A stretch of DNA of 64,000 bases from Tetragonia tetragonoides (lineage: Eukaryota > Streptophyta > Magnoliopsida > Caryophyllales > Aizoaceae), in assembly GCA_038025085.1 (NCBI GenBank), contig CM076152.1, forward strand, positions 30,755,501 to 30,819,500. Reading direction: 5' to 3'. The notes under the pieces were generated by a model. That model was not told where the DNA came from. It saw only the letters and a program-made list of their open reading frames with translations, and made no database searches. Numbering within the stretch: the first letter of the stretch is position 1; each line of letters starts with the position of its first letter. The translations under genes were made by a program, and so were the position numbers. Of this stretch, positions 12,041-22,987 are shown piece by piece.

Positions 12041-14710
12041 ATAAAAGTTCGGGATATTACAATACGTCTGATTCCTAAAGTTGATAAACCAACTCAAATT
12101 AAACAGTTTAGGCCAATTGGATTATGTAAAACTATGTATAAATGCATCACCAAACTCCTGGTAGCTAGATTAAGGCCCTTTTTGCATGAACTTATTTCAC
12201 TTAACCAATAAAGTTTCATCTGTGGTCGTGGTTCAGATACTAATGTCATTGTTGCAAATGGAATTTTGCATTCTATGAAAAAGAAAAAAGGGAAAAAAGG
12301 GTTTATTGCATTGAAGTTTGATCTTGTAAAAGCTTATGACAGACTAGAGTGGAGTTTCATTAAGCATTGCTTGCATTACTTCAATATTGATGAGGACTCC
12401 ATTAGATTAATCATGTTCTGTGTCACTACTACAAATGCTTCAGTGGTAGTGAATGGAAATATGACTAATTGGTTCAAACCTACTAGGGAATTAGACAAGG
12501 AGACCTCTGTCTCCTTATCTTTTTATCCTTTGTATGGAAATGTTGTCTAGACTTATTCACGATAGTTGTAAGAATGATAAATGGGTTCCCTTCTTGGTTG
12601 GTAAAAATAAGCTCCCCATCTCCCATCTTCTGTTTGCAAATCACCTTATTGTGTTTGGGGAAGCCACTGTGGACACTTTGGATTGTGTTTTGCATACTCT
12701 TGATAATTTTTGTTCTGCTTCTGGAGTCGATCTCTGGACAGAAAATTAATTGTGAAAAAGAGTAAAATCTATTTCTCCCCCAATTCCAACACTGAGATAA
12801 TTGAGTATGCTGAGACTTTGCTTGGTCTATCTCCAAGTAAGGATCTAGGCATCTACTTGGGGTTTCCTTTGTCTCCTAATAGACCTAGGAAATATGATGT
12901 AGATTACGTTGTCCAAAAAGTTAGAGGAAACTAGCAACTTGGAAGTCTCAATGTCTAACTAAAGCTGGCAGGGTCTGCTTGATCAATGCTACCTTGAACT
13001 CCATTTCGAATTATTATATGAATAATCTGTTACTCCCTACTGCTGTGTTAGATGAACTAGACAGGATTGTTATTAACTTTCTGTGGGGGGGATGAAAATG
13101 ATAAAAAGAAATTGCATTTGCTTAATAAAGATGTTGTCTTCAAACCTAAAGATAGAGGAGGGTTGGGTATTAGGAGCAATAAGATCATGAATGATGTGCT
13201 AATGAATAACTTAACTGGAGATTAATGAGAGATGGTAACAACCTAGCTCAAGATGTGCTTAGGAGCAAATACCTTGATCACAGGAAACTGCTATTAACTT
13301 GAAGAATGGCTCGCATATTTGGCAGAATTTTTCTAGGGGGTGAGATTTATTGAAAAACAATTCCTTATGTATTGTAGGTGATGGACAAACTATCTCTCTT
13401 TGGGAAGATAATTGGTCTGGTTGTGGTCCTCTCAAAAACCTTCTGTATGGCCCCCTAAAAAAAGAAGACATAAACAGAACTCTGAGCTGTTGCATTAACT
13501 TTAAATGAGATTTTTCTGCTTGTTCTTATGTGCTCCGCCTTGATTTGTTGCAATCTGTGCTAGCTATCCCCATTCCCTTAAATGTTAGTTGTGACTTTCC
13601 TGTATGCTTGCTAGCTGAGGATGAGAAATTCAATACTGAGAAAGCTTATGATATCTTGGTTAAAAAAGGTCACAATGATGTGGATACTAGCTGGATTTGA
13701 AAAGTGCAAACCCTTCCTAAGATCCAATTCTTCATATGGATCTCCTGGTATGAGAGACATGCTCATAACTTGTCTTTAGCGGTTAGGGGTTTGATACCAG
13801 ATTTCTGTTGCACTCTCTGTCATACATATACTGAGGACACCTTACATATCCTAAGATATTGTTCTACAACTGCTAGCTTATGGGTTTAACTGAATGTGTC
13901 TAATACCTCTTTTTAATGTTGATCGTCAGACTTGGCTCCATGACAACCTCAATTCCACCAAACCCATTGATAACCTACCTTTGTCCACACTTTTCTCCTT
14001 CCTAATCTAGCTTCTTTGGAAGAAAAGAAATGACCTCACATTTGGCAAAACCACCCCTCCAGCTGACATTTGGCTTAAGAATGCTAAGAACAAAGCTTGG
14101 GAATTTTGGGCTTTCCACCAGAAAGCAGGTAAGCAGAAGAAGGGAAAGGAGAAAGTCTTTGTTACTTGGGACCCTCCTCCTCTGGGTTGGATTAAAGTAA
14201 ACACAGATGCTGCATTTGATAGTTCAAATTTGGTTGCAAAAATTGCTGGTGTTTTCAGGGACTCCAATGCAGATTAGAGACTACGCTTCCACAAGAAGAT
14301 CCGAGCATAGAGTATACTCACTGCAGAGCTGATAGCTATTAGGGAGGCATTAAAAATCATCAAATACAGGAAATGGGATCAAATTGTACTTTGCACAGAT
14401 TCATTGAAAGCCTTTCAGCTCATTACAAAAGAACATGCTAACAAAAGTCCTCTATTCAATGTTGTTATGGAATGCAGGGAACTAATTATGAGCTTGGAGC
14501 ATAAGACGATACTCCATGTATATAGGGAGTAGAATGAATTAGCAGACTGTATTGTTAAATTAGATTCGAGTGATCATTGTTTGTAATGAGTGTATGATGT
14601 TCAATGATGTACCTAATTGTTGTAGAGCAACTTATACTCTTGATTGTACTAGGACTCCACGTCCTAAATAAGTTTCAACTTAATTTAATTTAAATGCACA
14701 ATTTTAATAA
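12041..14710 (+). pseudogene. 5'-truncated, frameshifted L1-type LINE with RNase H domain
   Basis: Broken reading frames on the plus strand match, in order, a plant L1-type ORF2. Reverse transcriptase starts near 12059 (LIPKVDKPTQIKQFRPIGLC), continues at 12266-12550 (GFIALKFDLVKAYDRLEWSF) and 12534-12749 (the usual FADD box appears as FANH), then 12800-12930 (LGIYLGFPLSPNRPRKYDV). A zf-RVT region follows at 13704-13889 (CTLCHTYTEDTLHILRYC). An RNase H domain follows at about 14166-14590 (LGWIKVNTDAAFDSS, later TAELIAIREALKIIKYRKWD). Many frameshifts and stops make it dead. ORF1 and the endonuclease are absent, as expected for 5' truncation. It ends in an A-rich tail near 14700. I could not find a clear TSD. 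Confidence 0.88.
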
Positions 14711-15004
14711 AAAAAAAACCAAGGTAAAACACTTCCGTCTCTCTTTTATTGTAATGTTTGTTTTTTGTTTAGGGTTTTTTTTGGCAAAGGTAAAACACTT
14801 CTTTAAGACGTACTTTTGTACAATAGTATGTTGACATGGCGCTCTGTGATAGCTTGGTTGCAAGATAGACGTCGTCACCTTTAATAAAAACCAGATGTTA
14901 TTTGGCTTCCTTCTTCATGCGGGACTAGTATATCATTTTTACTAGTCTCTCTCTTTTTCTCTCACATCGATCGGTCTTCGATCACAAGCCCTCGTTATAT
15001 TCAG
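14711..15004 (+). promoter_or_regulatory. Promoter and first 5' UTR exon of the DnaJ gene
   Basis: The spacer between the LINE tail and the DnaJ gene is short. A pyrimidine-rich stretch (CTCTCTCTTTTTCTCTC near 14947) is typical of plant 5' UTRs. A clear splice donor CAG/GTGAGT lies at 15004/15005, so transcription probably starts near 14930-14960. A dead LINE abuts this promoter. Confidence 0.5.
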
Positions 15005-15432
15005 GTGAGTCCAATTTGCAATCTAATTCGCATCTATGATCTGAAAATTTTAACAATTTCCTACTTTTCTGATCAATCTATGCTAAATTCGTCCCAATTT
15101 TAGGGGAAAATTTCATCACTTGATGCTTTACTTCTCTAATTGAATTAAACCATCAAAACCCTGATTTAGATTCTCTTTTGTTCGAATTTTAGGTTAAAGT
15201 TGATCGGCATATGATATCTTTCAGATCTACATATCATATATTTGATCGAGCTGCGAATTTGCGTTTTCTGGATTTGTAAGAGAAACCCTACGCTCTTTCT
15301 ATTATTGTGAATTTGAGATTGATAGTTGAATTGGCGATATTTAGGGTTTCGTATCGTTTGGATTGTTTTGTTTCTGGGTCCTGGAATTTGAGTTCTAGGG
15401 CTTCGATTGAGTTCAAATTCGTTTTGAATTAG
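15005..15432 (+). other. 5' UTR intron of the DnaJ gene
   Basis: Begins GTGAGT and ends TTGAATTAG, just 27 bp before the ATG. It is T-rich like a plant intron. The junctions are inferred from sequence only. Confidence 0.55.
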
Positions 15433-15459
15433 GGAGAGTTGAACGATAGTGGTAAAGTC

Positions 15460-16521
15460 ATGGATGGTAACAAGGATGAGGCTATTAAGTGTGTTGGTAT
15501 TGCGAAAGCAGCGATAGCGTCCGGTAATAAACAGCGTGCGCTTAAATTCATAAAGATGGCTCAGAGACTTAATCATAATTTGTCTGTTGATGATCTTCTT
15601 GCTGCTTGTGAGAAAATTGATTCGGGTGCTCCTGGCCCTTCTGAGAATGGACACCATGTTGATAGGAGCCAGAATGGCTGTTCAGCGGTCAAAAATGAGG
15701 GGGCTTCGAGTGTAGAGAAGAATTATACCGAGGAACATGTTCAGTTGATTAGGCAGGTTAATAAGAACAAAGATTATTATGCAGTGCTGGGTGTAGAGAA
15801 GGCGTGTTCGGTGGAGGAAATTAGGAAGGCTTATAGGAAGTTGTCGTTGAAAGTTCATCCTGATAAGAACAAAGCTCCTGGTGCAGAAGAGGCATTTAAG
15901 AAAGTTTCTAAGGCGTTCAAGTGCTTGAGTGAGGAGGATTCGCGGAGGCAATATGATCAAACTGGTTTGGTTGAAGACTTTGAGTACAACCAACAGCACA
16001 ATGTGCGGCGACGTAGGCGGAGGACTAATAATGACTTCTTTGATGATGAGTTTGACCCGGATGAAATATTCCGAGCCTTTTTTGGTCAGTCAAACATGTT
16101 TCATACATCTCATGTCTATAGGACTACTAGGGCAGCGGGTACTCAACAAAGGACAGAGGGTAATGGCGGAGGGCCTAATTTGATGGTGTTCCTTCAATTG
16201 GTACCATTCTTGTTGATCTTACTACTTGCGTATTTGCCCTTCTCGGAGCCTGAGTATTCTCTGCAAAGAAACTATTCTTATCAAATTCCCAGGGCGACTG
16301 AGAATTATGGGGTGGAGTTTTATGTTAAATCACCAGATTTTGATCGCAGTTATCCGTTAGGAAGTGCCGCTAGAGAAAATATTGAAGACAATGTGATTCA
16401 GGAATATAAAAACTTGCTTGGTCGCTACTGTCACATTGAACTCCAGCGACGTCAATGGAGTCGTAATCTGCCAACTCCACATTGTGATAAGCTCCAAAGT
16501 TTCGGAGTGGCACAAGGTTAG
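15460..16521 (+). CDS. J-domain co-chaperone with DUF1977, DNAJB12/B14-like (353 aa)
   Basis: Encodes a J-domain protein that should stimulate Hsp70 from the cytosolic face of the ER membrane, as known for DNAJB12/B14 in ER quality control. The N-terminus MDGNKDEAIKCVGIAKAAI is the conserved plant start. The J domain spans about residues 103-170 (KDYYAVLGVEKACSVEEIRK) with the HPD motif at 133-135 and the QYDQTG end. A charged, arginine-rich linker follows. One membrane helix lies at about 241-262 (LMVFLQLVPFLLILLLAYLP), followed by a C-terminal DUF1977 region (YSYQIPRATENYGVEFYVKS). The frame stays open 21 bases upstream, but the first ATG is at 15460 and matches family starts. The coding region has no intron and the length is normal for the family. 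Confidence 0.93.
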   Translation: MDGNKDEAIKCVGIAKAAIASGNKQRALKFIKMAQRLNHNLSVDDLLAACEKIDSGAPGPSENGHHVDRSQNGCSAVKNEGASSVEKNYTEEHVQLIRQVNKNKDYYAVLGVEKACSVEEIRKAYRKLSLKVHPDKNKAPGAEEAFKKVSKAFKCLSEEDSRRQYDQTGLVEDFEYNQQHNVRRRRRRTNNDFFDDEFDPDEIFRAFFGQSNMFHTSHVYRTTRAAGTQQRTEGNGGGPNLMVFLQLVPFLLILLLAYLPFSEPEYSLQRNYSYQIPRATENYGVEFYVKSPDFDRSYPLGSAARENIEDNVIQEYKNLLGRYCHIELQRRQWSRNLPTPHCDKLQSFGVAQG

Positions 16522-17240
16522 AAAAAAAAAGTTGCACTTGCTTGTTGCTTTCTTTTTTTTACCTTCATTTTTATTACGTCGTTTATGGTTAGTATTATCT
16601 TATGTTGAGTGCGGTGGTACAATCGCCTCTGTTTGCCTATATCTAAAATTATAATTGCCTTTAAAATTGCCTCTGTTTGCTTCTGTGAACTATATCTATT
16701 CGCTCCTTCTGTTGCAACTTACAAGTCTTTTGGGCATTAGAAATGCATGTGTAGCAAGTAATGCATTTGATAATCTGACTCTGACGTATAACGTGGATAA
16801 AGTTGGCTTATGGGTAATTTTGAAAGTGTTAGGAGCTAAAAATATTGGATTTTGTAGTCTTTGTAGTTTTTTTTTTGGTAATGTTGCTCTTTAATAATTA
16901 GTATGAACCAGGCCTTACCAACCGGGTTGGGTGGGTGGGAAATTAGTAAGACTGTCGAACTAATTGCAAACCAACATTATCTGGGTAAATGAAAATGAAT
17001 TCACACACTTTTATCCAGAAATGTTTCTATCACTACTACTAGGAAGATTGTCAAGTTGGTGAAGTAATTTGATTTTCCAGCAAATAATGTGGATAGTTAT
17101 ATGTTGGCCAAGTTGCTTTTTGAACAGGCAGTTTTATTCATGGCGTTTCCTTTTCTGTCTTGTGTTCACGGAATTTCGCAGTAATATTAGATCTAATGAT
17201 CCAGATTAAAAGAAAAGGAACGAGGAAGGTTGAGATTCGA
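16522..17240. other. DnaJ 3' UTR and spacer
   Basis: T-rich sequence downstream of the DnaJ stop codon, presumably the 3' UTR for the first few hundred bases. Nothing else is recognised. Confidence 0.45.
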
Positions 17241-17322
17241 GGCATAGATGTAGTAGTTTTCGGAAACATTTGTATCGTTGATAATTGTCGAAAATTGCTT
17301 CCGAAGTTACTACATCTATGCC
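17241..17322. repeat. 82-bp imperfect hairpin
   Basis: Arms 17241-17265 (GGCATAGATGTAGTA then TTTTCGGAA) and 17299-17322 (TTCCGAAGT then TACTACATCTATGCC) pair over about 24 bp with a small mismatch, leaving a 33-bp loop. It lies three bases before the TSD of the next MITE. It may be a tiny MITE or a small-RNA precursor. Confidence 0.6.
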
Positions 17323-17327
17323 ATTAA

Positions 17328-17514
17328 GGCCCTGTTCTTTTCGTCGATTCCATGCTGCATTCCGTTCCGTTCCGTTCCGTTCCAATCCGTTCCGTTCCGT
17401 TCCGTTCCGCGCCGCATTCTGTACTTCATTTTGTCTCACATATTTTTGAATTATCCACGCCGTTCCGTTCCGTTCCAATCCGTCCTGCACCATTCCGTTG
17501 AAGAGAACAGGGCC
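17328..17514. mobile_element. Tourist-like (PIF/Harbinger) MITE, 187 bp
   Basis: TIRs GGCCCTGTTCTTTTC (left) and GAAGAGAACAGGGCC (right) are flanked by a 3-bp TSD TAA (17325-17327 and 17515-17517). Both the TIR start and the TWA-type TSD are characteristic of PIF/Harbinger Tourist elements. The interior holds TTCCG pentamer repeats (17359-17408 and 17460-17480). Confidence 0.85.
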
Positions 17515-17714
17515 TAAGTCTTGACCTTCTTTTTTCCTTTCCTTGTGATTTGCATCATTGAAGCTGATTTTTTAAATTTGGAAAAAGGAGTCGATTATTT
17601 TTGTTATTTATTTTGAAAAGAAGGAAACCAACAACATGAGTTGCAGAAGGCTATAAATTCACCAATTCATGCTTGGACCAAAGTATTAAATGATTTTTTG
17701 AGATAATATATTAA

Positions 17715-18727
17715 CATAGGTGCTAAATACCACCACCCACTTGTATAAATACCACCCCTTTTGCCTTGAATTGCCTATAATACCCCTTAGTATATATAGG
17801 CTAAAAAAATAGAAACCCTCCTATCCTCTCTCTCCCCAACTCCACTGTCTCCTTCCTCACTCCAATACTCCACCTTCAGCAATGGCCATATCTTTAATTG
17901 AATTTGCAGTTCCACGGCTCACACTTGAATCCCTCCCCCCTTCTCACCTTCTCTTCTCCCAATTGAACTTGAGGCGCAATACTCTTCTTTTTTCCCTTGA
18001 TGATTTGAAGATTTTGGGCAGAATCACAGTAATTTCTCTCTCTCCTTTGTGATTGTTTTTATTTGGGGAGGGAGTGGGTGTCGTGTGCGGGGTTCGGGGG
18101 ACGACACCCCCTGGTCACCGCCGACACAGTTCCATAACAGTCACCAGGGGGAGTCATCCCTCCCATACGACACCCCCTTCTCTCCCCCAAAATCTTGCCC
18201 AGTTTCCACATTTCTTTGGGATGTAGATGAGCATTTGAAGTTGTCAAACAATAGGAGGAAAATATGCTGAAGGGAAAAGGAAGGCATATGGGCCTGGTTT
18301 GCAAATGGCAATGGAGATTTTTTTTTTAAGGGTGCAATTGATTGAGATTAGAAAGGCATGTAGAGAATTTCTCAAAAAAAAGAAAGAAAAGAAAGGCTTG
18401 TAGTATGTATGTACGGGTAGTATTTATCTGTGAAATTATAATCCTAAATTGAATTACAAAAATAAATGTTACAGAAACATGCCCAACAAACACTTTTGAG
18501 CATTCAATTTCTAAGAACACAAATAAATTAAACAGAACAAAAATGAATTTAAAAAAAAAACATCAAAACAACTAAAAAGGGTGTTGGAGGTTCTGTTTAA
18601 CACCCCTTTGCAAAAATTAGAAGGTAGAAGGAGAGATTGAATTTTAGAACAAGGGTAAAAATGGAAATTCAAGCTAAAAGGGGGGGGGGGTATTTAGTCA
18701 AGTGGGTAGTGGTATTTAGCTCCACCC
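17715..18727. mobile_element. Non-autonomous TIR element of about 1.0 kb (hAT- or Mutator-like)
   Basis: Terminal inverted repeats of about 40 bp are built on GGTGCTAAATACCAC on the left and GTGGTATTTAGCTCC on the right, each followed inside by ACCCACTTG or its complement. An 8-bp duplication TATATTAA flanks the unit (17707-17714 and 18728-18735). The length of the duplication suggests hAT, while the TIR style could be Mutator-like. The interior has no convincing coding region. It contains an inverted pair CCCCTGGTCAC / GTCACCAGGGG (about 18107-18151) and a G10 run near 18680. Confidence 0.7.
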
Positions 18728-18746
18728 TATATTAATAACTGACCAC

Positions 18747-18979
18747 ACAGTAATACATGAATCAATTGTAGCAGTTGAACACCATCTTAAGGAGGGGAGG
18801 GGTGTATGGTGGGCCGGGGGAAGAGGCTCTTGAGTGGTTGTGCTAACAAAAACAGAGAACAGTAATACATGATCAATTGTAGCAGTTGAACATCATTCTA
18901 AGCAGGGGAGGCGTTGGGTGCGCGGTGGGGCGGGGAAGAAGATCTTGAGCAGTTGCATTCACAAAAACAGAGAGCAGTA
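18747..18979. repeat. Tandem duplication, two diverged copies of about 115 bp
   Basis: Copies starting near 18747 and 18861 share AGTAATACATGA, CAATTGTAGCAGTTGAACA, a GGGGAGG-rich middle and ACAAAAACAGAGA at the end. Confidence 0.75.
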
Positions 18980-21900
18980 TATTCTTGACAACTAGATCCA
19001 ACAGGTGTTTGTGTCATATGAAATGTTCCTTCAAATACATTAGCTACTTGAGCTGCTGTTCTTCATGCTTGCTAACTCTGCGTCAGCAAGTAGTCGCTTC
19101 TTCTTTTCTTCTCCCTTGTCAGATAGAATTTCTGTGTCCTGATGTGTTGGTGCGTTGAATGTGCTTGAGAATGTTATAGTTTCTACTTGTTCTCTATTCT
19201 TTATGAGGCTAATATCTTGTTCCTCTCATCTATGTTGTTGTTATTATTGTGTTTCTCCTCAAAACTGCTATCTTGGCCCGTATTAAGGAAGATGTCCTTC
19301 AAACGTGAGTTGACTGGTAGATAACACTCTTTTTAGGCTATGTTTTGTTTCTTTTTAGCATTACTATCTGATAGGCTAGTGGATAGCTGATAAGCTAATT
19401 CTATGTTGTTAATAATATTGTTCTTCCACTCAAAAAAATTAATAATACTGTTCTAGATGAATGTATTAAAAGTATTTGGTAAAAATAATTGTTAACTAGC
19501 TAATGGTTTCACAACATTAGGCTAAGGTGTGGACTGGTTTGGTAGTTGGACCCTTACATTCAGCACCGAGGTTACTTCTGATAAACCACGATGGCCTGCT
19601 TTTAGTCCGGTTTCTTTTGTAATGTGTGCCTATGTTTTACGTTCCTTCATAGTTCTATCTCTACAATTTCTTGCACTCCCCCCCCCCCCCCCATTACGTT
19701 TTACTCGCTGGTGGCTGGAACTGGAAGCAACACATCATGGGAATATAACAGCATTGCCATTGGGAACTAAGTCATTGCAGAATTTAAAAGGCCCATGACC
19801 TGGAAAAATGGAATGACATTAGGGGAATTTTGTCTTGGATATACAGAATTGGCAATACATTTATTGCATCCAACTGGAAAAAATGGATTCATGGTCGTTA
19901 CAGTTGTAGATGTGCACACAAATTTACCTGAAAGAAGTAGTTGAGAAACGGGTTTTAGGAGGAAAAAGGAAGAGGATGAGAACTGGTGGGATTATAATGT
20001 ATAAGATCAATGTTGGCGGATACTAGTGAGATTTTACTCTTGAGGCTCCGGGGTGGGTTGTGGGTGGGTGCCTGGAGTGTGCAGGATGAAGAGAACAGAG
20101 CTAGAGAATCAAAGGCTCATCTGGTATCCATTGAGATTCATGTTCATTTTTGTGAAAAAGCCTGCTCAGTGAAAACTCACAACGATCAAAAAGCGTTGTG
20201 TGTTCACTTAGCTTTGAAAATAATAGCCTAGAATGTTATCCTGAATATACTTTGAAATGAGAGAAAACTGTAACATATTTGGTGGGATACCTTAATGATT
20301 GGCATTCAGTATTGATTTCTAGTCCAAGTCTTTAGGCAGTGAAACAATGCATTGACGTAGCTGCACTGAATAGAGGCTTGAGATCTTGTTTATTGATAAA
20401 TAGATTCTTCCTTTGGCATTGGACTGCATTCAGTTGTTCTGTTAGGTCTCAACCATCAGCAGGAGCATGTGTGGATATAGTTTCGTTGTTGGCTTGTCAA
20501 TGTTCAATCTTTTTTTTATATTAATTGTAGCCAATGCAAACGTTGTTTAAATTTCCTATTTGTTATAATGTTTGCTCAAAGGAATTGACTGCAATTGCTG
20601 GTTCATAGTTAGTGTAGAAAGTACAATTTGCTTTATAACTCCTCCACCTGCTCGTGCCCCCCCCCCCCCAAATAAACTAAAAAAGCAAGAAAAATAAAAC
20701 ACAAAAGAAGATGCTCATATACGGAGCAGTACGGTTTGGCTGATTTGGTCTACTTGGGCTTTTGCACAGTTTGCTTCACTGATTTCTTACCCCTGAGAAA
20801 ATAGGAATAATCGGCTGTGGCGATGCAAGGGTTCACATTTACTGCAGCGTTAGCGGTTAGAATGCCTAGTAACAAATCCTGCCATTGAATCACCTTTAAG
20901 TAGTACTCAACAACGCGGCACTGTGAGATTGTTAGGGGAAAATTTTATAGTTGAAAACCGCAAGGCTGTTAGGGCTAAGGTTGGTGTACATTTCAATTTC
21001 TCCAAATATGCTGATGGTGGGATTCATAGTGGTGGTGGTAGCAAGTTAACGAGTAGTATTTCTTTCAAGCTATGATCCCTCAATTTGCAAGCCAGTTGCA
21101 TAGTGAGAGTTGTGAGGTGAACAAGTCAATGGGACTTATAACCGTAATGCTCAATTGATGTGAGTATAATCTGTGGCTCTCGACCGCTTGGTTGCCCTTG
21201 GCATGTGCAACGTGATTTATCTTATACTAATTTTTGTCTGTATACTTGCATTGTTGTTGACTGCAGTGTGTTTATGTTCACAGGCTAACCTTGAATCGAA
21301 CTGGAAAGTAGAATAGACGGCATAACATGATCAGAGGCCCTGATTCATAATATTGGCTTGTGAAAATGGGCAAAAAGGTTCGATTGGAGTAATGGAGTTG
21401 ATGCAAGTTTATCTGATTGACTCTTATGGCCCTTGCATCTGTATCTGACGGCGCTTCCCCAGGGTGGCAAGGGATATTTTTGGTGCCGAGTTTATGCCAG
21501 GAACCTATATTTTTCCTTACTCTTTTTTCCTCTCTTTACCCCGAGTAAATGGGATGTCACACTCATATTTTGTAATGCTTATGCATTAGTATTGTATGCA
21601 ATTCGTCACGTGAGTAGTATACCGAATGCCTGGGCTCTTTGCAGGATAATAATCAGGAAGGATACTAGTGGATTAATAAATCACAGTACAGGTATCTCTT
21701 TGAAAAATCGGCAAAACCCAATTTCTCTACGTTCTGGACGGCCAGACTTAGAGGAAGGATAATTGTGGCCTCATATAAGTTTTTGTGTTCTTTATTCGGT
21801 TTATGAGTTTTAAGCACGCCGTATTATCCTACGATTATGTGTGCTACTCCTACTAGGGAAGGTTAGAGACTTAAGAGTGCTTTCTCTGGTCTTGGTAGAG

Positions 21901-22690
21901 CTTTTCCTTTGCGATGGCTCTACTCAGACCAGGATAGTTGTAGACCATGAAATGGATGAAGATGCTTGTAATTTCACAACAACAAAAAATGAAAATCGTG
22001 TTGGCCAACAATTTCCTTCTTTTCTTTTAGTTACTTTATTAAATTTTATTAAAGTCATGTAATTTGTTTATGCTGGTTTCTCATTGTGATTGATTTCTTT
22101 ATTTGGAACTCTTTTTTTTTTGAAAAAGCAAGAAAGTAAGGATAATTCTCTAGAGAGAATTATTCTAAGGAATCTCTTAACAAAATAGCAAATGGTTTAA
22201 TCATGATTTTAAGAGTTGGAAGCTCCTTCCTCTTCCTTTCTCTCTCCTTCCTCACCACTCTTTCTCCTCCCACCTCTTCCACTTGCATACCTAATGTCAC
22301 CCCATGATGAGATTAGAATCCTTCCTAATCATAAGATTAGGTAAGAATTTGTGACAAAATAGTGGTAAGGGATTGGTCGAAAGAGTTCGACCAACATAGT
22401 AAATTAGGGCATGAGTGATCAAAATTGGCCATAAAATCAGTCACTTTATTAGCTTACCTAACATAGTGAGTGACTTCAACTTTTCCCCCAGAAATCTCCT
22501 ATGGAGTATTATTTTTATTTAATAAAATCACTTTATTTGAGGGGTTAACTTTCTCGACAATCACCTCAGGGCCATGTTTTGATGGAAAAGACCCTTAACT
22601 TGATTGGGGATGTTTGGTGGTTCGGACTCGGTTTGGAAGTCTGTGGCCCGCAACGTGAAAAGTTTCAGACCTTGGACCAACACAAGAATA
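18980..22690. other. 3.7-kb stretch with no recognised gene
   Basis: Only short open frames are present, and none has family motifs I recognise. There are C runs at 19679-19692 and 20657-20668 and a short palindrome centred near 22153 (ATAATTCTCTAGAGAGAATTAT). Base composition is less AT-rich than the flanks, so a non-coding transcript or an old duplicated gene remnant cannot be excluded. Confidence 0.4.
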
Positions 22691-22695
22691 CAAAA

Positions 22696-22987
22696 ACTTG
22701 TGTGGATTTAGTTTATGGTGGATCAATATTTGGAGTCATCTCCTACTTCACCTGGAGTCACCCCCTTTAAAAGTGGAGTCATCCCTACTTTACCTAGAGT
22801 CATCCTTTAAATTTATACTTGGAGTCACCTCTACTTCACCTGAAGCCACCCCCTATTTTACTTGGAGTCACCCCTTACTTCACCTGGAGTCACCCCTTAA
22901 AATTAGTTTACCTGGAGCCACCCCCTACTTTACCTGAAATCACGCCTCAAAATTACTTGGTCCACGGTGGACTACGTCCACACAAGT
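22696..22987. mobile_element. TIR element with an internal TGGAGTCACC array
   Basis: Inverted arms 22696-22726 (ACTTGTGTGGA ... GGTGGATCAA) and 22957-22987 (TTGGTCCACGGTGG ... TCCACACAAGT) enclose a degenerate tandem array. About eight units of the form ACCTGGAGTCACCCC alternate with TACTTT or TTAAA spacers (22738-22945). I did not find a clear TSD, so the class is open. Confidence 0.65.

Noticed and set aside
15439..15459. Upstream start for the DnaJ protein at a TTG codon
   Set aside because: The first ATG is 15460 and matches the conserved MDGNK start of the family; the upstream bases are 5' UTR.
19529..22062. Several 60-110-codon frames
   Set aside because: No domain, no consistent exon chain, and low-complexity runs; left as unassigned.
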